Shown: positions 63,136 through 64,000 of the stretch, one piece after another
Numbering within the stretch: the first letter of the stretch is position 1
Layout of the letters: each line of letters begins with the position of its first letter
From: Oxyruncus cristatus
Lineage: Eukaryota; Chordata; Aves; Passeriformes; Cotingidae
Assembly (NCBI GenBank): GCA_013399855.1
Contig: VXAY01005883.1
Coordinates: 147,356-211,355 of the forward strand
Direction of reading: 5' to 3'
DNA: 64,000 nucleotides
Notes under the pieces: model-generated
Seen by the model: only the letters and a program-made list of their open reading frames with translations
What the model was told of the DNA's origin: nothing
The model's database searches: none
Program-made: the position numbers and the translations under genes

Positions 63136-63236
63136 CTGCAGAGCCAGGAGTTGAGCAATGCGGCCGCGTCCCCTCTGTCGTGTGTGCCCCTACAAACACA
63201 CCCCACGCACTGGCTGGCGGCTGCCTCGGAGCTGCT
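63136..63236 (-). other. Candidate exon (101 nt)
   Basis: Minus-strand donor CTCTGCAG/GTAACT (GT at 63134-63135) and a moderate acceptor ATCCCTGTTCAG (AG at 63237-63238) bracket 101 nt with several CpGs. One frame is open throughout (begins SSSEAAASQC). It could be an alternative 5' exon of the leftward gene. The acceptor pyrimidine tract is weak, so a decoy is possible. Confidence 0.2.
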
Positions 63237-63768
63237 CTGAACAGGGATGCTTAATAATGCTCCACACAGGCTGAAATATTAGATAAATGTAAAAAACTTG
63301 CACCGCCCAACTTTGTTTCTTCTCTGAAGCTCCCTTCTATTTTTATTTTTCTCGAAGGGAAGGGGGAAGCGCCATTCAGGAAAGCAGCTATATTGTGCTC
63401 AATGAAGGCAGGACTGGCACAAGTCCTAGAACATTTGCATTCAGAAATAAAAGCTGTGATCGACCTTTGTCTGCTAAGAAAATGAAGCTTGCTGGTTTTA
63501 AACAGGCTAGCGAAGGGAGGGGCAGACTCGATAGAGAAGGAGAAGAGAACCTAAAAAACAGCAACAATAGCAAATATTAGTCTATCACATCCCTAATCGC
63601 CAGCAAAGCAATCCTCCCGCACGAGCGCGGAGCTCGCCGGGCTGATCCCGCACTCCTGGTGAATCACAAACGAGCAGGCAGACGCGAGCCAATGTGCCGA
63701 TCCCCACGTAGTTCCCGAACTTGGCTCTCCCGGCTGGCATCCCCCGCGCCCCGGCGGGAGCAGCTTAC

Positions 63769-63900
63769 CCGGCAGGGCTGGATGCGGCTCCGCAGTCCCC
63801 GCGGGCGGCTCCGGGCGGCGCGGCCGGGCAGGGCCTCGCCCAGCGACCCGCACCGGCCCCGCGGCAACAATGGGCGGCTGCGAGGGTGGCACGGACGGCG
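63769..63900 (-). other. Probable first exon (5' UTR) of the leftward gene
   Basis: The exon would end CTGCCGG at 63769, followed by GTAAGC (donor GT at 63767-63768). The start is not visible; 63900 is only a rough limit. There is no ATG on the minus strand between 63769 and 63900, so this exon would be untranslated and the start codon must lie further left. A 99-codon minus frame here begins with GTG and crosses the donor, so it is not a protein. The gene is not recognised. Confidence 0.45.
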
Positions 63901-63951
63901 GGGAAGGGAAGGCGAGGCAGCAGGGCAGGCAGAAGGGAAGGGAGAAGCGCG

Positions 63952-63994
63952 AGGAGGGAGGGAGGGAGGGAGGGAAGGAGGGAGGGAGGGGGGA
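63952..63994. repeat. (GGGA)n repeat with quadruplex potential
   Basis: About ten GGGA-type units, one interrupted (GGGAAGGA), ending in GGGGGG. Four or more closely spaced GGG runs on the plus strand satisfy the usual G-quadruplex pattern. It lies in the promoter of the leftward gene. Confidence 0.95.
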
Positions 63995-64000
63995 AAGACG

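Larger units (their letters stand above)
63590..64000 (-). promoter_or_regulatory. CpG island promoter of a leftward gene
   Basis: CpG density is very high from about 63600 to 63900, and the outer part is a G-rich/A strand (pyrimidine-rich on the minus strand), as in many TATA-less promoters. A clean minus-strand donor at 63767-63768 indicates transcription leftward. An SOX-like CCATTGTTG word lies in the first-exon region. The window ends inside the island, so the upstream promoter is not visible. Confidence 0.65.

Noticed and set aside
63593..63892. 99-codon minus frame at the right-edge island
   Set aside because: Its first codon is GTG, it crosses a strong splice donor, and its A/P/G/R-rich content follows from GC composition.
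1..64000. Bacterial-type features: operons, ribosome binding sites, CRISPR arrays, riboswitches, rho-independent terminators
   Set aside because: The sequence is vertebrate; the hairpins found lack T-tracts or operon context and no regularly spaced direct repeats exist.
1..64000. tRNA, rRNA, snRNA and known microRNA genes
   Set aside because: I looked for tRNA B-box words, conserved rRNA stretches and familiar microRNA seeds by eye and saw none; a covariance-model scan would be decisive.

Overview
The window reads as vertebrate, most probably songbird (passerine), nuclear DNA and is almost entirely non-coding. Three things point there. Three CR1-type LINE 3' ends lie at 16030-16238, 20150-20201 and 46841-47005. 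A solitary retroviral LTR of a type I recall as common in songbird genomes lies at 5167-5749. The composition is a patchwork of AT-rich DNA with short CpG-rich islands, without dense long frames, operons or ribosome binding sites. No protein family can be recognised in any frame. The few frames above 200 codons mostly lie in GC-rich DNA or lack an ATG, so they are treated as chance unless stated otherwise. Species and chromosome cannot be fixed from the sequence.

Layout. The right edge (63590-64000) is a CpG island with a G-rich GGGA repeat and a clean splice donor on the minus strand at 63767-63768. It is best read as the 5' end of a gene transcribed leftward, with a first exon that has no ATG (5' UTR). 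If so, much of the window to its left would be a very long first intron or upstream introns of that gene. The strongest internal exon candidate is 44911-45094 on the minus strand. It has strong acceptor and donor sites, an in-frame stop and then an ATG whose frame stays open to the donor, and it lies just downstream (in minus-strand terms) of a second CpG island (45480-46085). That combination suggests an alternative promoter or start-codon exon, but the gene is not recognised. Further minus-strand splice-site pairs (63136-63236, 30495-30580, 18462-18558, 15620-15731) have no long open frame or are weaker. They could be 5' UTR or lncRNA exons, or the decoys expected in long introns.

Other content. 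Segments at 5994-6450, 31631-32060, 40916-41160 and 58650-58975 look like dense, complex, possibly conserved regulatory DNA, with homeodomain, CCAAT, TCF/LEF-like and YY1-like words and no repeat signature. Additional CpG-rich or GC-rich blocks sit at 22915-23290, 40491-40915, 51950-52320, 60300-60640 and 60980-61240. Three clean inverted repeats stand out: a 24-bp perfect palindrome at 21947-21970, a 14-bp-arm hairpin at 35849-35880 and an 11-bp-arm hairpin at 10715-10764. A five-N assembly gap between A runs lies at 21282-21286.

There is no evidence of a new defence, mobile or metabolic system. The observations most worth checking are the candidate exon beside its CpG island, the 5.99-6.45 kb element, the paired CCAAT region and the hairpins. 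All exon and regulatory calls rest on reading motifs by eye; no alignment or expression data were available.
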